From assembly GCF_014196835.1 (NCBI RefSeq), contig NZ_JACIEK010000001.1, forward strand, positions 818,283-882,282: 64,000 nt of DNA, read 5' to 3'. The position numbers and the translations under genes were made by a program. The DNA comes from Aureimonas pseudogalii (GTDB lineage Bacteria; Pseudomonadota; Alphaproteobacteria; Rhizobiales; Rhizobiaceae). The notes under the pieces were generated by a model that saw only the letters and a list, made by a program, of their open reading frames with translations, ran no database searches and was not told the origin of the DNA. Positions 48,147-60,449 of this stretch are shown here, in pieces; position 1 is the stretch's first letter, and every line of letters starts with the position of its first letter.

Positions 48147-50821
48147 CGATCGTTCCCCCGTTCGTTCGGCAGGCGCAGGCGAAACACCGCGCCGCGCGGG
48201 TGGGCGGGGTCGGGCGGCACGAGCTCGATCGTGCCGCCATGAGCCTCCAGGATGCCCTTGGCGATGGCGAGGCCGAGACCGGCGCTCTCGCCGCCGTCGG
48301 CCGCGGAGCGCCGCGCGCGGGTGAACTTCTCGAAGACGTGGGCGCGCAGGGTCTCGGGCACGCCGGGCCCGTCGTCGGCGATCTCGACGGTGAACCCGTC
48401 CTCGCCGCTTGCCGCCGACAGCGTGACATGCGCGCCCGCGCCAGCATGGCGCACGGCGTTGGCGACGACGTTGCCGAGCGCCTGGTCGAGAAGGCCGCCA
48501 TCGGCGCGCAGCAGCGGCAACGGCCGCTCGCGCGGGGGGATGGCGAAGCGCTGGGGAGCGCCGCGCCGCTTCGCCAGATCCACCACGCGCTCCAGCGCCT
48601 CGCCGAGATCCACCCAGTCGCGGTCGAGTTCGAGGGCGCCCGCTTCCAGCCGCGTCATCGACAGGAGATTGCGCACCATCGTGTCGAGATGGCGGGCCTC
48701 GTCGCGCACCTGACCGAGGAGGTCGAGGCGCGCGGCGCGATCGAGCCGGTCGTCGTAGTCGATGAGCGCGGTGGCGGAGCCGAGCACGCAAGCGAGCGGG
48801 GTGCGGAAGTCGTGGCTGATGGAGGCGAGCAGGATGTTGCGCACGCGCTCGGTCTCGGCGGCGGTGCGCACGAGGCGCATCTCGTCCGACAGGAGCGCGC
48901 GGTGGAGCGCGGCCGCCGTCTGTTCGGCGAGCGCGGCGAGGAGCGTGCGCGTCTCGCGATCGAGCGGCGCGGCGTCGCCGGTGCGCTCGATGCCGAGGAC
49001 GCCAACGCGGCCCTCGGGCGCGGCGAGCGGCAGGAAGGTCCAGCCGCTGTTCGGCAGCGTCGCCGTACCCTCGCCCGCCGGCTCGCCGCGATCGAAGGCC
49101 CAGCGGGCGGCGGCAAGGGCGGGCGTTCCCAGCCGGTCGTCCGGCGGCCAAGCCGCGGCGATGGCGAGATCGGCGCCGTCCAGCCGCAACAGCACGCAGG
49201 CGCGCCCGATCGCGGCATGCACCTCGCTCGCCGCCGCCTCCATCACCGCCCCGGCATCCGGCAGGGCCGAGAGCGCCTTGGTGAACTCGTAGAGACGGCG
49301 CGCGGCGCGGGTGCGGGCGGCCGAAGCGCGCATCTGCTCGCGCGCCCGGCCCGCAAGTGCCGAGATCGACACGGCGATGATGAGGAAGATCGCGAGCGCC
49401 AGCACCTCGTGCGGCCGTGCCACGGTGAAGCTGCCGGTGGGCTCGATGAAGACGAAGTTGTAGGCGCCGAACGAGAGGAACGAGGCGAAGACCGCCGGCC
49501 AGACGCCGTACGCGACGGCGGGCACGAGCACGGCGAGGAGATAGAGCATCGAGAGGTTGGGCAGCGGCACGAAGCGCAGCAATTGCGATCCCATCAGCGT
49601 CGCGGCGCCGACGCTGGCCGCCGCGCTCGCATAGCCGATCCAGCCGCCGAAGGCCGGCATCGCGAACGCGCGAGCACCCTCGTCGGCTTCGCCCGTGATG
49701 ACGTGGATCGACACCCCGGCGGCGCGCCGCACGAGCGCATCGGCCAGGCTCGGCCGCGGCCAGCCGAGGGCGGACGCGCGGCGGCGCGCCTTGCCGACGA
49801 CGATCTGCGTGACGTTCTCGAAGCGGGCGAAGCGCAGGAGTTCGTTTCGCAGGTCGGACGCCACGAGATGGCGCGTCTCGGCGCCGAGCGTGCGGGCGAG
49901 CTGCATCGCGCTCTCCAGCCGGGCGGCGGCGGTCTCGCCTTGCGTGGTGCCCGGCCGCTCGATCGTCACCGCGAACCAGGGCGCGTCGAGAAGATCGGCG
50001 AGGCGCTTGGCGCCGCGCACGAGCCGCTCGGCGGCGTCGGTGGGGCCGAGGCAGACGAGCAGCCGCTCGCCGGCCGCCCAGGGGCCCTCGATGGCACCGC
50101 CTTGCATGCGCTCCAGAAGGTCGCTGTCCACCTGCGCGGCCACCTGGCGCAGCGCCAGTTCGCGCAGCGCCGTGAGGTTGGAAGGCTTGAAGAAGTTCTG
50201 CGTGGCGCGGGTCGCGGTGTCCTCGACATAGACCTTGCCCTCGGCGAGCCGGCGGATGAGCTCGTCGGAGGGCAGATCGACCAGCACGATCTCGTCGGCC
50301 ACCTGCAGCGTGGTGTCGGGCACGGTCTCGCGCACGCGCACGCCCGTGATGCGCTGGACGACGTCGTTGAGACTCTCGACATGCTGGACGTTCATCGTGG
50401 TCCAGACGTCGATGCCGGCGGCGAGACATTCGGCGACGTCCTGCCAGCGCTTGGGGTGGCGCGAGCCCGCGACGTTGGAATGGGCGTATTCGTCGACGAG
50501 AAGAAGCCCGGGCCGGCGCTCCAGCGCGGCGTCGATGTCCAATTCGGCCACCAGCCGGCCGCGATAAGGCACGCGTCGGCGCGGCAGGATCTCGAGATCG
50601 GCGACCATCGCCTCGGTGTCGGCACGCCCGTGCGTCTCGACGATTCCGACGAGGACCGCGCGCCCCGCGCCCGCTGCGGCGCGCGCCGTCTGCAGCATGG
50701 CGAAGGTCTTGCCGACGCCGGGCGCGGCGCCGAGAAACAGCCGCAGCCGACCCCGCCCCTCGCGCCCGGCCTCGGCGAGAAGCGCATCGGCGCTGGCGCG
50801 CGGAGCCTCGTCCCGGTTCAT
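48143..50821 (-). CDS. kdpD: Osmosensitive potassium-channel sensor kinase KdpD
   Basis: KdpD senses low potassium or osmotic stress. The 892-residue protein has an N-terminal KdpD domain with Walker A GAAPGVGKT at 31-39 and the DEYAHSN segment, a universal-stress-protein domain (about 250-370), four membrane helices (about 395-490), a GAF-like region, and a histidine kinase core with SISHDFRTPL (phosphoacceptor histidine near residue 670), N-box GNVVANAVRHA and G-boxes. The full set means an active sensor. It lies 120 bases after kdpC. Confidence 0.96.
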   Translation of the reverse strand: MNRDEAPRASADALLAEAGREGRGRLRLFLGAAPGVGKTFAMLQTARAAAGAGRAVLVGIVETHGRADTEAMVADLEILPRRRVPYRGRLVAELDIDAALERRPGLLLVDEYAHSNVAGSRHPKRWQDVAECLAAGIDVWTTMNVQHVESLNDVVQRITGVRVRETVPDTTLQVADEIVLVDLPSDELIRRLAEGKVYVEDTATRATQNFFKPSNLTALRELALRQVAAQVDSDLLERMQGGAIEGPWAAGERLLVCLGPTDAAERLVRGAKRLADLLDAPWFAVTIERPGTTQGETAAARLESAMQLARTLGAETRHLVASDLRNELLRFARFENVTQIVVGKARRRASALGWPRPSLADALVRRAAGVSIHVITGEADEGARAFAMPAFGGWIGYASAAASVGAATLMGSQLLRFVPLPNLSMLYLLAVLVPAVAYGVWPAVFASFLSFGAYNFVFIEPTGSFTVARPHEVLALAIFLIIAVSISALAGRAREQMRASAARTRAARRLYEFTKALSALPDAGAVMEAAASEVHAAIGRACVLLRLDGADLAIAAAWPPDDRLGTPALAAARWAFDRGEPAGEGTATLPNSGWTFLPLAAPEGRVGVLGIERTGDAAPLDRETRTLLAALAEQTAAALHRALLSDEMRLVRTAAETERVRNILLASISHDFRTPLACVLGSATALIDYDDRLDRAARLDLLGQVRDEARHLDTMVRNLLSMTRLEAGALELDRDWVDLGEALERVVDLAKRRGAPQRFAIPPRERPLPLLRADGGLLDQALGNVVANAVRHAGAGAHVTLSAASGEDGFTVEIADDGPGVPETLRAHVFEKFTRARRSAADGGESAGLGLAIAKGILEAHGGTIELVPPDPAHPRGAVFRLRLPNERGNDR

Positions 50822-50941
50822 GGGCCTCGCTGTCCTTCTCGATCGGCTGCGAGGCGATGGTCCTGCCCCGCGCCGTCACATCTGCCTTCGAACGTCATAG
50901 CGCCGGCACCGGCCGATGCCCACCGAGGGCGCCTCGTCGCC

Positions 50942-51553
50942 TCACCCCGCGGGCGAGGCCGAAGCCGTCGGCACCCCATCCGCAGGTACCGGCGCCGCAG
51001 CGTCGAGGGCGAGGTTGGCGGCGAGGACGTTGACGCGGGGCTCGCCGAGAAAACCGAGCGTGCGGCCCGTGGTGGCGGCGGCGAGGACGCGGCGGACGGT
51101 GTCGACCGGCAGGCCGCGCGCCTCGGCGATGCCGGCCGCCTGGAGGTCGGCGAAGGCGGGCGAGATTTCGGGGTCGAGCCCGCTGCCCGACGTCGTCACC
51201 GCGTCGGCCGGCAAGAGGGCGGCGCCCGTCCGGGCGCGCAGCACCGCCGCGTCGGTCGCCAAGCGCTCGGCGAGCGTGGCGCTGGTCGGCCCGAGATTGC
51301 TGCCCGACGAGGCCGAGGCGTCGTAGCCGGCGCCGGCCACGGAAGGGCGCGGATGCAGGTAGCGGGCGTCCGCGAAAGACTGGCCGACGAGCCGCGAGCC
51401 GACCGCGACGCCGTCGCGCATCACGAGGCTGCCCTTTGCCTCCTCGGGAAAGAGCGCGCCGGCGACGGCCGTCATGGCGAGCGGATAGAGAAGGCCGAGA
51501 AGCACGGTGAGGACGCCGAGCAGCGTGGCGGCGGCGCGAAGTTGAGCGAGCAT
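50942..51553 (-). CDS. kdpC: Potassium-transporting ATPase subunit KdpC
   Basis: KdpC is the single-span subunit that stabilises the KdpFABC complex and raises nucleotide affinity. The 203-residue protein has one membrane helix (about 10-32, LLGVLTVLLGLLYPLAMTAV), then VGQSFADARYLHPRPS, the conserved SSGSNLGPTS, the TTSGSGLDPEIS segment and LGEPRVNVLAANLAL. It starts 13 bases after the kdpB stop. Confidence 0.96.
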   Translation of the reverse strand: MLAQLRAAATLLGVLTVLLGLLYPLAMTAVAGALFPEEAKGSLVMRDGVAVGSRLVGQSFADARYLHPRPSVAGAGYDASASSGSNLGPTSATLAERLATDAAVLRARTGAALLPADAVTTSGSGLDPEISPAFADLQAAGIAEARGLPVDTVRRVLAAATTGRTLGFLGEPRVNVLAANLALDAAAPVPADGVPTASASPAG

Positions 51554-51566
51554 GGGATGGGTCCTT

Positions 51567-53621
<2,055 letters not shown>

Positions 53622-53693
53622 GGAACGGGTTCCCTGAGGATCGGGCTCGGAGGAGCCGACGGAGGACGGAAGGAGCGGGGCCGGCTTGAGGCG

Positions 53694-55403
53694 TCAGAAG
53701 GTCTGGCCGGCGAGCATCTGCACCTGTTCGGCGATCGGCCCGAGAGCGAGCGCGGGAAAGAACTGCAGCCCGCCGAGGATGAGGATGATGCCCGCCAGCA
53801 GCCCGACGAAGAGGGGTCCGTGCGTCGGGAACGTGCCGGCCGAGGGGGCGAGCCGGGTCTTCTCCACGAGCGAGCCGGCGATGGCCATCATCGGCACGAT
53901 GTAGGCGAAGCGGCCGATGAGCATGGCGAGGCCGAGCGTCGTGTTCCACCAGGGCGAATTGGCCGAGAGGCCGCCGAAGGCCGAACCGTTGTTGCCGGCC
54001 GCCGAGGTGTAGGCGTAGTAGATTTCGGAGAGCCCGTGCGGTCCGGCATTGCCGAGCCCGGCCAGCGCCGCCGGCAGCACCGCGGCAACCGACGAGAAGC
54101 CGAGGATCGCGGCGGGCAGCACAAGGATCGCGAGGATCGCCATCTTCATCTCCTTGGCCTCGATCTTCTTGCCGAGATATTCCGGCGTGCGCCCGACCAT
54201 CAGCCCGGCCACAAAGACCGAGACGATCGCGATCACCAGGATGCCGTAGAGGCCGGAGCCGACACCGCCCGGCAGGATCTCGCCGAGCATGATGAGCACC
54301 ATCGGCACCATGCCGCCGATGGGCGTGAAGGAGCCGTGCATGGCGTTGACGGCGCCGTCCGAGAGACCCGTCGTGACGGCGGCGAACATCGCGGAGGCCG
54401 CCAGGCCGAAGCGCACCTCCTTGCCCTCCATGTTGCCGCCCGCGGGATCGAGGCCGGCGGCCGCGAGGATGGGCGTGCCCGCCGCCTCCGCCCAGTAGGC
54501 GACGGCGATGCCGGTGACGAGCAGCAGCCCCATGACCGAGAGAATCGCGGCGCCCTGGCGGCGGTCGCCGACGATGCGGCCGAAGGCGAAGACCATGGCG
54601 GTGGAGACCACCAGCATCTGCCAGATCGTCAGCGCGTTGGAGAGCGGCGACGGGTTCTCGTAGGGGTGTGCCGAGTTGGCGTTGTAGAAGCCGCCGCCAT
54701 TGGTGCCGAGCTGCTTGATCGCGAGCTGCGAGGCGACGGGCCCGAGCGCCAGCGTCTGCTCGCTTCCCTCCAGCGTGGTGAGCGTGGCGGCGGCTTCCAG
54801 CGTCTGCGGCGTGCCCATCGACACCTGCCAGAGGCCCGTGACGATCGCGAGCGGCAGCAGCACGTAGAGCGTCGCACGGGTCATGTCGGCGAAGAAGTTG
54901 CCGACCGTCTTCTGCCCGGACCGCGCGAAGGCTCGCACGAGCGCCACCGCGAGCGCCATGCCGGTGGCCGCCGAGAGGAAGTTCTGCACGGTGAGGCCGG
55001 CCATCTGGCTGAGATGGCTCATCGTCGTCTCGCCGCCGTAGCTCTGCCAGTTCGTGTTGGTGACGAAGGAGACGGCGGTGTTGAAGGCCAGATGCGGCGA
55101 CAGGCCGGCGAAGCCTTGCGGGTTCAATGGCAGCACGCCCTGCCCGCGCAGCAACGCGTAGAGCAGCAGAAAGCCGCCGGCGTTGAAGGCGAGCATGCCC
55201 AGCGTATAGCCGAGCCAGCTCTGCTCGCGGGCGGGATCGATGCCGGCCAGGCGGTAGAACCCGCGCTCGACGGGGCCGAGGATCGGCGTGAGGAATGTGC
55301 GCTCGTTTGCGAAGACGCGCCCGATGAAGGCGCCGAGCGGGATCGCGACGGCCAGCACCGCCGCGAGGATGACGAGAATCTGCAGCCAGCCCATGACCGT
55401 CAT
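53694..55403 (-). CDS. kdpA: Potassium-transporting ATPase channel-like subunit KdpA
   Basis: KdpA selects potassium with a filter made from four related pore loops. The 569-residue protein shows them in order: [48 protein letters not shown] and [16 protein letters not shown]. About ten membrane helices are visible. It follows kdpF by 29 bases. Confidence 0.97.
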   Translation of the reverse strand: MTVMGWLQILVILAAVLAVAIPLGAFIGRVFANERTFLTPILGPVERGFYRLAGIDPAREQSWLGYTLGMLAFNAGGFLLLYALLRGQGVLPLNPQGFAGLSPHLAFNTAVSFVTNTNWQSYGGETTMSHLSQMAGLTVQNFLSAATGMALAVALVRAFARSGQKTVGNFFADMTRATLYVLLPLAIVTGLWQVSMGTPQTLEAAATLTTLEGSEQTLALGPVASQLAIKQLGTNGGGFYNANSAHPYENPSPLSNALTIWQMLVVSTAMVFAFGRIVGDRRQGAAILSVMGLLLVTGIAVAYWAEAAGTPILAAAGLDPAGGNMEGKEVRFGLAASAMFAAVTTGLSDGAVNAMHGSFTPIGGMVPMVLIMLGEILPGGVGSGLYGILVIAIVSVFVAGLMVGRTPEYLGKKIEAKEMKMAILAILVLPAAILGFSSVAAVLPAALAGLGNAGPHGLSEIYYAYTSAAGNNGSAFGGLSANSPWWNTTLGLAMLIGRFAYIVPMMAIAGSLVEKTRLAPSAGTFPTHGPLFVGLLAGIILILGGLQFFPALALGPIAEQVQMLAGQTF

Positions 55404-55432
55404 GGCACGTGCCTTTCAATAGTCGGAAGGGG

Positions 55433-55519
55433 TCAGAACCGCTCGGGCCGCACGAGGGCGAATACGAGATAGCCGGCGAGGGCGAGCGCGACGGCGCCGC
55501 CGAGGACGAGATCGAACAT
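55433..55519 (-). CDS. kdpF: KdpF, small stabilising subunit of the Kdp potassium ATPase
   Basis: This 28-residue single-span peptide (MFDLVLGGAVALALAGYLVF followed by ALVRPERF) matches KdpF in length and its characteristic short basic end with LVRPERF. KdpF lies in a groove of KdpA and stabilises the complex. It falls between the upstream microprotein and kdpA, as in other kdp operons, and is easily missed by annotation because of its size. Confidence 0.9.
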   Translation of the reverse strand: MFDLVLGGAVALALAGYLVFALVRPERF

Positions 55520-55521
55520 CG

Positions 55522-55605
55522 TCAGGCCTGTCCGGCCCAGCGCGCATAGGCGCCCATCAAGACGAAGAAGCCCAGCCCCGTGGCCAGGTAGAAAAAATCG
55601 AACAT
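55522..55605 (-). CDS. 27-residue membrane microprotein heading the kdp operon
   Basis: ATG at 55605 has the strong Shine-Dalgarno AAGGAGG eight bases upstream. The product is MFDFFYLATGLGFFVLMGAY followed by ARWAGQA: one hydrophobic helix with a short positive C-terminus. Its stop is two bases before the kdpF start, which implies tight coupling. It is similar in build to KdpF but distinct in sequence; small ORFs at this position occur in some kdp operons and are rarely annotated. It may be an extra Kdp subunit or a leader peptide that gates translation. Function is inferred. Confidence 0.72.
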   Translation of the reverse strand: MFDFFYLATGLGFFVLMGAYARWAGQA

Positions 55606-55614
55606 GGCGGTGCC

Positions 55615-55637
55615 CTCCTTGGGGATCACCCCAGGAG
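55615..55637 (-). promoter_or_regulatory. Hairpin sequestering the Shine-Dalgarno of the kdp operon
   Basis: On the minus strand CTCCT-GGGG pairs with CCCC-A-AGGAG around a TGAT loop: nine pairs with a single bulged A. The AGGAG in the 3' arm is the Shine-Dalgarno of the microprotein gene. In the folded state the ribosome site would be closed. Confidence 0.6.
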
Positions 55638-55793
55638 TGCCGCAGGCCGGCGTAAAAAATCGATGCGAGTTTTCGGCGGAAATCGGCGGGTCGGTGGGAT
55701 TTGAACGGCCGGGTGGCAGGTCTTCGCTCTTCACCGTTCGCCCGCCGATGCGCCGCGACGCCGCGATGGACCGTCAGCGCCGGGTGCGTCGGA

Positions 55794-56290
55794 TCAAGAT
55801 CGGCGAGGCGTGCCGCACAATCGCCGGCCGCCGCGTTGCCGGCGACGATAAAGCTTGTGCCCAATGGCCTCGGACGTCGGGTTCTCGTCCTTCGGGATCA
55901 GATACTGGGTGTTGGGAGCGATAATGCGAACGCCCTCGTCGTCGAAGAACCGACGCAGACTTGGATCGAAGGACGGGGTCCGGCCGCAGCAGTCCTCCGC
56001 AGTCGGCCAAAACGGGACGAGCTTCGTATCCCGGACGATTCCGTCCTGTGCCGGGTCCTCCATCTGGGTGTCCCCGGTTCCATCCGTCATGAGCAGGACT
56101 ATGGCCCTGGCCGTCTGTCTCGTCAGCCCGTCTCCAGGCTTCGTGATCGCCTTCTGCAGCTCCCCGAAGGCGAAATGCGCGTTCGTGCCGGCCTCCCGCG
56201 TCGAGAGATCGATCTTCGGGACCGGAGGCGATGGCGCTCGCGGAGCCCGTCAGAGGCATGTTGCGAACGAGGAATGGATCGGTTCGTCCG
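55794..56290 (-). pseudogene. Frameshifted fragment of a TadG-like von Willebrand A protein
   Basis: In one minus-strand frame residues NMPLTGSASAIAS appear. About ten bases later the reading shifts to another frame continuing PKIDLSTREAGTNAHFAFGE, LQKAITKPGDGLTRQTARAI, LLMTDGTGD and FFDDEGVRIIAPNTQYLIPK. Together these match the C-terminal vWA region of TadG-like Flp-pilus proteins. A frameshift near 56225 and loss of the N-terminal part make it non-functional. It fills the space between the kdp and ssu operons. No other tad genes are present. Confidence 0.6.
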
Positions 56291-56509
56291 CCCTCACGCC
56301 TCTGTCCCGACCTCCGCAGCGTCGATCGGCCGGCGCGGTCAATCCACGGGATAATGGAGAGCATCGCGGCCGCAAACTGCCCCTTCGAAGACGGCCGCGA
56401 TGGTCGTTCGGTGCGCCGTGGGGGGCATGTCACGGCGCCGCGGATTACACGGCGCGTCCCGCTCCGCCCTCGTCCGGTCGTCGCGCGAGGCTCGGCGCCC
56501 CTGTCTCGG

Positions 56510-57361
56510 TCAGCGTGCGCCCGGCTGGCCGAGAAGCCGCGCCAGGATGCGCCCCTCGATCGCCGCGGCGGCGGCCGAGCCGCGGCGGCGCGGGCGCGGC
56601 AGGTCGACGCGTTCGTCGAGCGTGATCTCGCCGCCCTCGACCAGCACGATGCGGTCGGCGAGCGCCACCGCCTCCGAAACGTCGTGGGTGACGAGCACGG
56701 CGGTGAAGCCCTGCTCGCGCCAGACCCGCTCCAGAAGGCCCTGCATCTCGATGCGGGTCAGCGCGTCGAGGGCGCCGAGCGGCTCGTCGAGCGCCATCAC
56801 CCGCGGATGGCTGACGAGCGCGCGGGCGAGCGCCACGCGCTGGCGCTGGCCGCCCGAGAGCACCGAAGGCCAGTCGCCGCCCCGCTCGGAGAGACCGACT
56901 TCGGCGAGCGCCTCGGCCGCGAGCCGGCGCCGCTCGGTGAGCGCCAAGCGCCGGTCGGCGCCGAGCGCGACATTGGCGAGAACCCGCTGCCAGGGCAGGA
57001 GCCGGGGCTCCTGGAAGACGAAGCGGGCCGACACCCCGGCGCGGCGGGCCTCGCCGCCGATGCGGATGTCGCCGGCATCGGGCGTCTCGAGCCCGAGGAG
57101 GAGGCGCAGCAGCGTGGACTTGCCGCAGCCCGAGCGACCGACGATCGCCACGAACTCGCCGGGGCGCACGTTCAGATCGATGTTCGACAGCACGGTCTTG
57201 TCGCCGTAGCGCTTGGCGACGCCGCGAAGCTCGATCTCCGCCCCGGCCGGCCGCGCGGCCTCGGCCGGCGTCGCCGCCGGCGCATCGGTGCGCACGGGAG
57301 ACGCGAAAGGGCTGCGGGCGCGCGCGACCGCCTGGGGCTGGGGAAACAGTGCCGTGTTCAT
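56510..57361 (-). CDS. ssuB: Aliphatic sulfonate ABC transporter ATPase
   Basis: SsuB energises sulfonate import. ATG at 57361 gives 283 residues. A Pro/Ala-rich N-terminus of about 40 residues precedes the ABC domain with Walker [11 protein letters not shown]-loop FQEPRLLPW, signature LSGGQRQR and Walker [13 protein letters not shown] followed by VTHDVSEAV. It is the last gene of the ssu operon, 31 bases after ssuC. Family NitT/TauT type. Confidence 0.94.
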   Translation of the reverse strand: MNTALFPQPQAVARARSPFASPVRTDAPAATPAEAARPAGAEIELRGVAKRYGDKTVLSNIDLNVRPGEFVAIVGRSGCGKSTLLRLLLGLETPDAGDIRIGGEARRAGVSARFVFQEPRLLPWQRVLANVALGADRRLALTERRRLAAEALAEVGLSERGGDWPSVLSGGQRQRVALARALVSHPRVMALDEPLGALDALTRIEMQGLLERVWREQGFTAVLVTHDVSEAVALADRIVLVEGGEITLDERVDLPRPRRRGSAAAAAIEGRILARLLGQPGAR

Positions 57362-57392
57362 GGCGGTCGGCCTTTCCAAAGGGGTTCGGGCG

Positions 57393-58163
57393 CTAGCGGC
57401 GATAGCCGGGATGCCAGGAGAGCGCGGCGCGCTCGAGGATCCGCACCAGGCTGTCGGCGAGCTTGCCGAGCAGCGCGTAGATGAGAATGGCGAGGATCAC
57501 GACGTCGAGCTGCATGAACTCGCGCGCCTGCATCGCCATGTAGCCGAGGCCCGAGGAGGCCGAGATCGTCTCGGCGACGATCAGCGTCAGCCACATGATG
57601 CCGAGCGCGTAGCGCACGCCGACGAGAATCGAGGGCAGCGCGCCCGGAAACACCACGCGGGCGAAGAGTTCGAGCCGCGAGACGCCGTAGACCCTCGCCA
57701 TCTCGACGAGCTGCGGGTCCACCGAGCGGATGCCGTGGAACGTGTTGACGTAGACCGGGAAGAACACGCCGAGGGCCACGAGGAACAGCTTGGCCTCCTC
57801 GCCGATGCCGAACCAGACGATCACCAGCGGGATCAGCGCCAGATGCGGGATGTTGCGGATCATCTGCACGCTGGTGTCGAGCACCGTCTCGGAGCGGCGC
57901 GACAGACCGTTGGCGAGGCCGAGCGCGAAGCCGACGAGCCCGCCGACGGCAAAGCCCGAGAGCGCCCGGCCGACGCTGACGGAGAGGTGCTCGGCCAGCT
58001 GCCCGTTGCCGGCGAGCTTGGCGAAGGCCGCGGCCACCGCCACCGGCGAGGGCAGGACGTTGCGGGCGACGAAGCCGCCGGCGGTCGCCGCCTGCCAGAC
58101 GGCGAGCAGCAGCAGCGGCAGGAGGAAGGGAGCGAGGCGCTCCCCGAGGCGTTGCCGGGTCAT
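57393..58163 (-). CDS. ssuC: Aliphatic sulfonate ABC transporter permease
   Basis: The 256-residue inner-membrane protein has six membrane helices and the permease EAA-type loop [20 protein letters not shown], the coupling helix contacting Ssu[21 protein letters not shown] is a typical NitT/TauT family segment. It lies 11 bases after ssuD. Confidence 0.95.
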   Translation of the reverse strand: MTRQRLGERLAPFLLPLLLLAVWQAATAGGFVARNVLPSPVAVAAAFAKLAGNGQLAEHLSVSVGRALSGFAVGGLVGFALGLANGLSRRSETVLDTSVQMIRNIPHLALIPLVIVWFGIGEEAKLFLVALGVFFPVYVNTFHGIRSVDPQLVEMARVYGVSRLELFARVVFPGALPSILVGVRYALGIMWLTLIVAETISASSGLGYMAMQAREFMQLDVVILAILIYALLGKLADSLVRILERAALSWHPGYRR

Positions 58164-58174
58164 GGCCGATCCCT

Positions 58175-59353
58175 TCAGGTGGCGCGCGCGGCGCCGAGGC
58201 CGGAGCGCTGGCCGATGGCGGTCTGCAGCCCCGCGGGCACGCGGCTCTCGCGCCCGTAATGGCCGACGGTGAGGCCGAGTTCGGGGAAGAGCAGCTCGGC
58301 GACGCGGTAGGATTCCTCCAGATGCGGATAGCCCGAGGCAATCACCGTATCGATGCCAAGCGCCTGATATTCGCGGATGCGCGCGGCGACGGTGGCGGGA
58401 TCGCCGACGAGCGCGGTGCCCGCGCCCTGGCGCACCAGGCCGATGCCGGCCCAGAGATTGGGCGAGACCTCGAGCGCATCGCGGCGCCCGCCGTGGAGCG
58501 CGGCCATGCGGGCTTGCCCGACGCTGTCGCTGTTGTCGCGAAGCGCCGTCTGCGCGTTGGCGATCGTCTCGTCGGAGAGATGCGAGATCAGCCGGTCGGC
58601 CTCGGCCCAGGCCTCCCGCTCGGTCTCGCGCACGATGAGGTGCAGCCGGATACCGAAGCGCAGGCGCCGACCGCGCTCGGCCGCCGCCGCGCGCACCCGC
58701 GCGATCTTCTCGGCCACCGCCGCCGGCGGCTCGCCCCAGGTGAGATACATCTCGACGTGATCCGCCGCGACGTCGATCGCGGCGTCCGAGGAGCCGCCGA
58801 AATAGAGCGGCGGATGGGGCGTCTGCACGGGGGGAAAGAGCGTGCGCCCACCCTTGGCGTTGAGGTGGCGACCCTCGAAATCGACTTCCTCGCCCGCCAT
58901 CAGCGCGCGCCAGACTGTGAGGAACTCGTCGGCCTGCTCGTAGCGTTCGTCATGGGCGAGATGGATGCCGTCGCCGGCGAGTTCCCTCGGGTTGCCGCCG
59001 ACCACGACGTTGAGGAGCAAGCGACCGTTCGTCAGCCGGTCGAGCGCCGCGGCCTGCCGGGCGTAGTGGGCGGGCGTCGCGACGCCCGGCCGGATGGCGA
59101 CGAGGAACTTCAGCTGCTCGGTGAAGGGCGCGATCGAGGCGGCGGTGATCCACGAGTCCTCGCAGAACTGCCCGGTCGGCAGCAGCACGCCGCGATAGCC
59201 GAGCCGGTCGGCCGCCACCGCGATCTCGCGCAGATAGGCGTTGTCCGGCGCCCGGTTGCCGACGTCGGAGCCCAGGTAGCGCCCGTCGCCGGCGGTGGGC
59301 AGGAACCAGAAGAGATCGAGCGGGCGATCCTGGATGAAGGCATGGGTGTTCAT
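58175..59353 (-). CDS. ssuD: FMNH2-dependent alkanesulfonate monooxygenase
   Basis: SsuD uses reduced FMN and oxygen to release sulfite from alkanesulfonates, giving an aldehyde. The 392-residue TIM-barrel enzyme starts [16 protein letters not shown] and contains [13 protein letters not shown] (with the active-site cysteine region), [36 protein letters not shown] and [20 protein letters not shown], all typical of SsuD. It lies between ssuA and ssuC; the flavin reductase two genes upstream would supply FMNH2. Confidence 0.95.
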   Translation of the reverse strand: MNTHAFIQDRPLDLFWFLPTAGDGRYLGSDVGNRAPDNAYLREIAVAADRLGYRGVLLPTGQFCEDSWITAASIAPFTEQLKFLVAIRPGVATPAHYARQAAALDRLTNGRLLLNVVVGGNPRELAGDGIHLAHDERYEQADEFLTVWRALMAGEEVDFEGRHLNAKGGRTLFPPVQTPHPPLYFGGSSDAAIDVAADHVEMYLTWGEPPAAVAEKIARVRAAAAERGRRLRFGIRLHLIVRETEREAWAEADRLISHLSDETIANAQTALRDNSDSVGQARMAALHGGRRDALEVSPNLWAGIGLVRQGAGTALVGDPATVAARIREYQALGIDTVIASGYPHLEESYRVAELLFPELGLTVGHYGRESRVPAGLQTAIGQRSGLGAARAT

Positions 59354-59405
59354 CGCGTGTCTCCGTGGGAAGTCGCCGGGAGCGGGGTAGGCGCTGCCGA
59401 ACGTG

Positions 59406-60362
59406 TCAGCTGCCGGGCCGCGACCAGACGATGTCGCTCACCTTGATCGGCTCGGGGATGAGGTTCAGCTTGGCGAAGCGGTCGGCCACCTGCTGCTGGG
59501 TCGCCACGATCTCGGGCGTCACGGGCGTCACCGTGAACTCGCCGCGCTCGGCCGTCAGCGTCTGCGTCTCGACGGGCACGCCGGTGGCCTGCGACAGCGC
59601 CTCGGCGACCTTGCCCTTGTTGGCATTGGCCCATTCGCCCGCCTCGCCCAAAGCGTCGATCGCCTGGGCGACGATCTCGGGATGGGCCTTGGTGAAGGTG
59701 CCGTTGGCGAGGAAGAACGAGTTGGTCTGCCCGAGGATCTCGGGGCCGGAGGCCAGGACGCGGGCGCCGTAGTTCAGTTCGGCCGCCGCATAGAAGGGGT
59801 CCCAGATGCTCCAGGCGTCCACCGAGCCGGAGGAGAAGGCCGCGCCCCCGTCGGCGGGGCTGAGGTAGACCGGCTCGATGTCGCCATAGGTCAGGCCGGC
59901 CTTTTCCAGCGCGGCGATGGCGACGTTGTGGGCGCTGGAGCCCTTGGTGAAGGCGAGCTTATGGCCCTTGAGGTCGGCGAGCGTGCGGATCTCGCTGTCC
60001 TTGGGCACGAGGATCGCCGAATTGTTGCCCTTGGCGGGCAGCGCCGCGACGTAGAGGAGGTCGGCACCGGCGGCCTGCGCGAAGATCGGCGGCGAGTCGC
60101 CGGTGGTGCCGAAATCGATCGAGCCGACGTTCAACGCTTCCAGCAGCGGCGGCCCGGCCTGGAACTCGATCCAGTTGACCTTGATGCCCTCGTCGGCCAG
60201 CGCCTTCTCGATCAGTTGCTGTTTGCGGGCGACGACGAGGACGCCGTTCTTCTGGAAGCCGACGTTGAACTCCTTCAGCGCCTCGGCGTCCGCGACGCCG
60301 GAGAGCGAAAGGATGACGGCGAGCGCGCCGGCGGAGGCGGCGAGACGGGAGCGGATCGACAT
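59406..60362 (-). CDS. ssuA: Aliphatic sulfonate-binding periplasmic protein
   Basis: The 318-residue protein has a signal peptide ending ADA and the NMT1/SsuA fold with [38 protein letters not shown] and [20 protein letters not shown]. It captures sulfonates in the periplasm for SsuBC. It lies 87 bases after the flavin reductase gene and 52 bases before ssuD. Confidence 0.94.
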   Translation of the reverse strand: MSIRSRLAASAGALAVILSLSGVADAEALKEFNVGFQKNGVLVVARKQQLIEKALADEGIKVNWIEFQAGPPLLEALNVGSIDFGTTGDSPPIFAQAAGADLLYVAALPAKGNNSAILVPKDSEIRTLADLKGHKLAFTKGSSAHNVAIAALEKAGLTYGDIEPVYLSPADGGAAFSSGSVDAWSIWDPFYAAAELNYGARVLASGPEILGQTNSFFLANGTFTKAHPEIVAQAIDALGEAGEWANANKGKVAEALSQATGVPVETQTLTAERGEFTVTPVTPEIVATQQQVADRFAKLNLIPEPIKVSDIVWSRPGS

Positions 60363-60449
60363 GGAAACATCCTCATGGCTTCGCCGGTCCGCCCGATCGG
60401 GCGGTGTTGGCGGCGGTGAATTCGAAAACGCCAGAGTGAGAGCGAGCCG

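Noticed and set aside
55686-55760. tRNA-like 3' end (GTTCAAATCCCACC context) with a 7-bp acceptor-like stem on the minus strand
   Set aside because: The T-stem does not pair, there is no D-arm or anticodon arm, and three extra bases sit between T-stem and acceptor. At most a chance match or an old tRNA remnant.
56098-56433. 219-codon minus-strand open frame over the pseudogene region as an intact gene
   Set aside because: Only a short part (NMPLTGSASAIAS) resembles a protein family; the rest reads out of frame relative to the vWA homology, so the region is better called a pseudogene.
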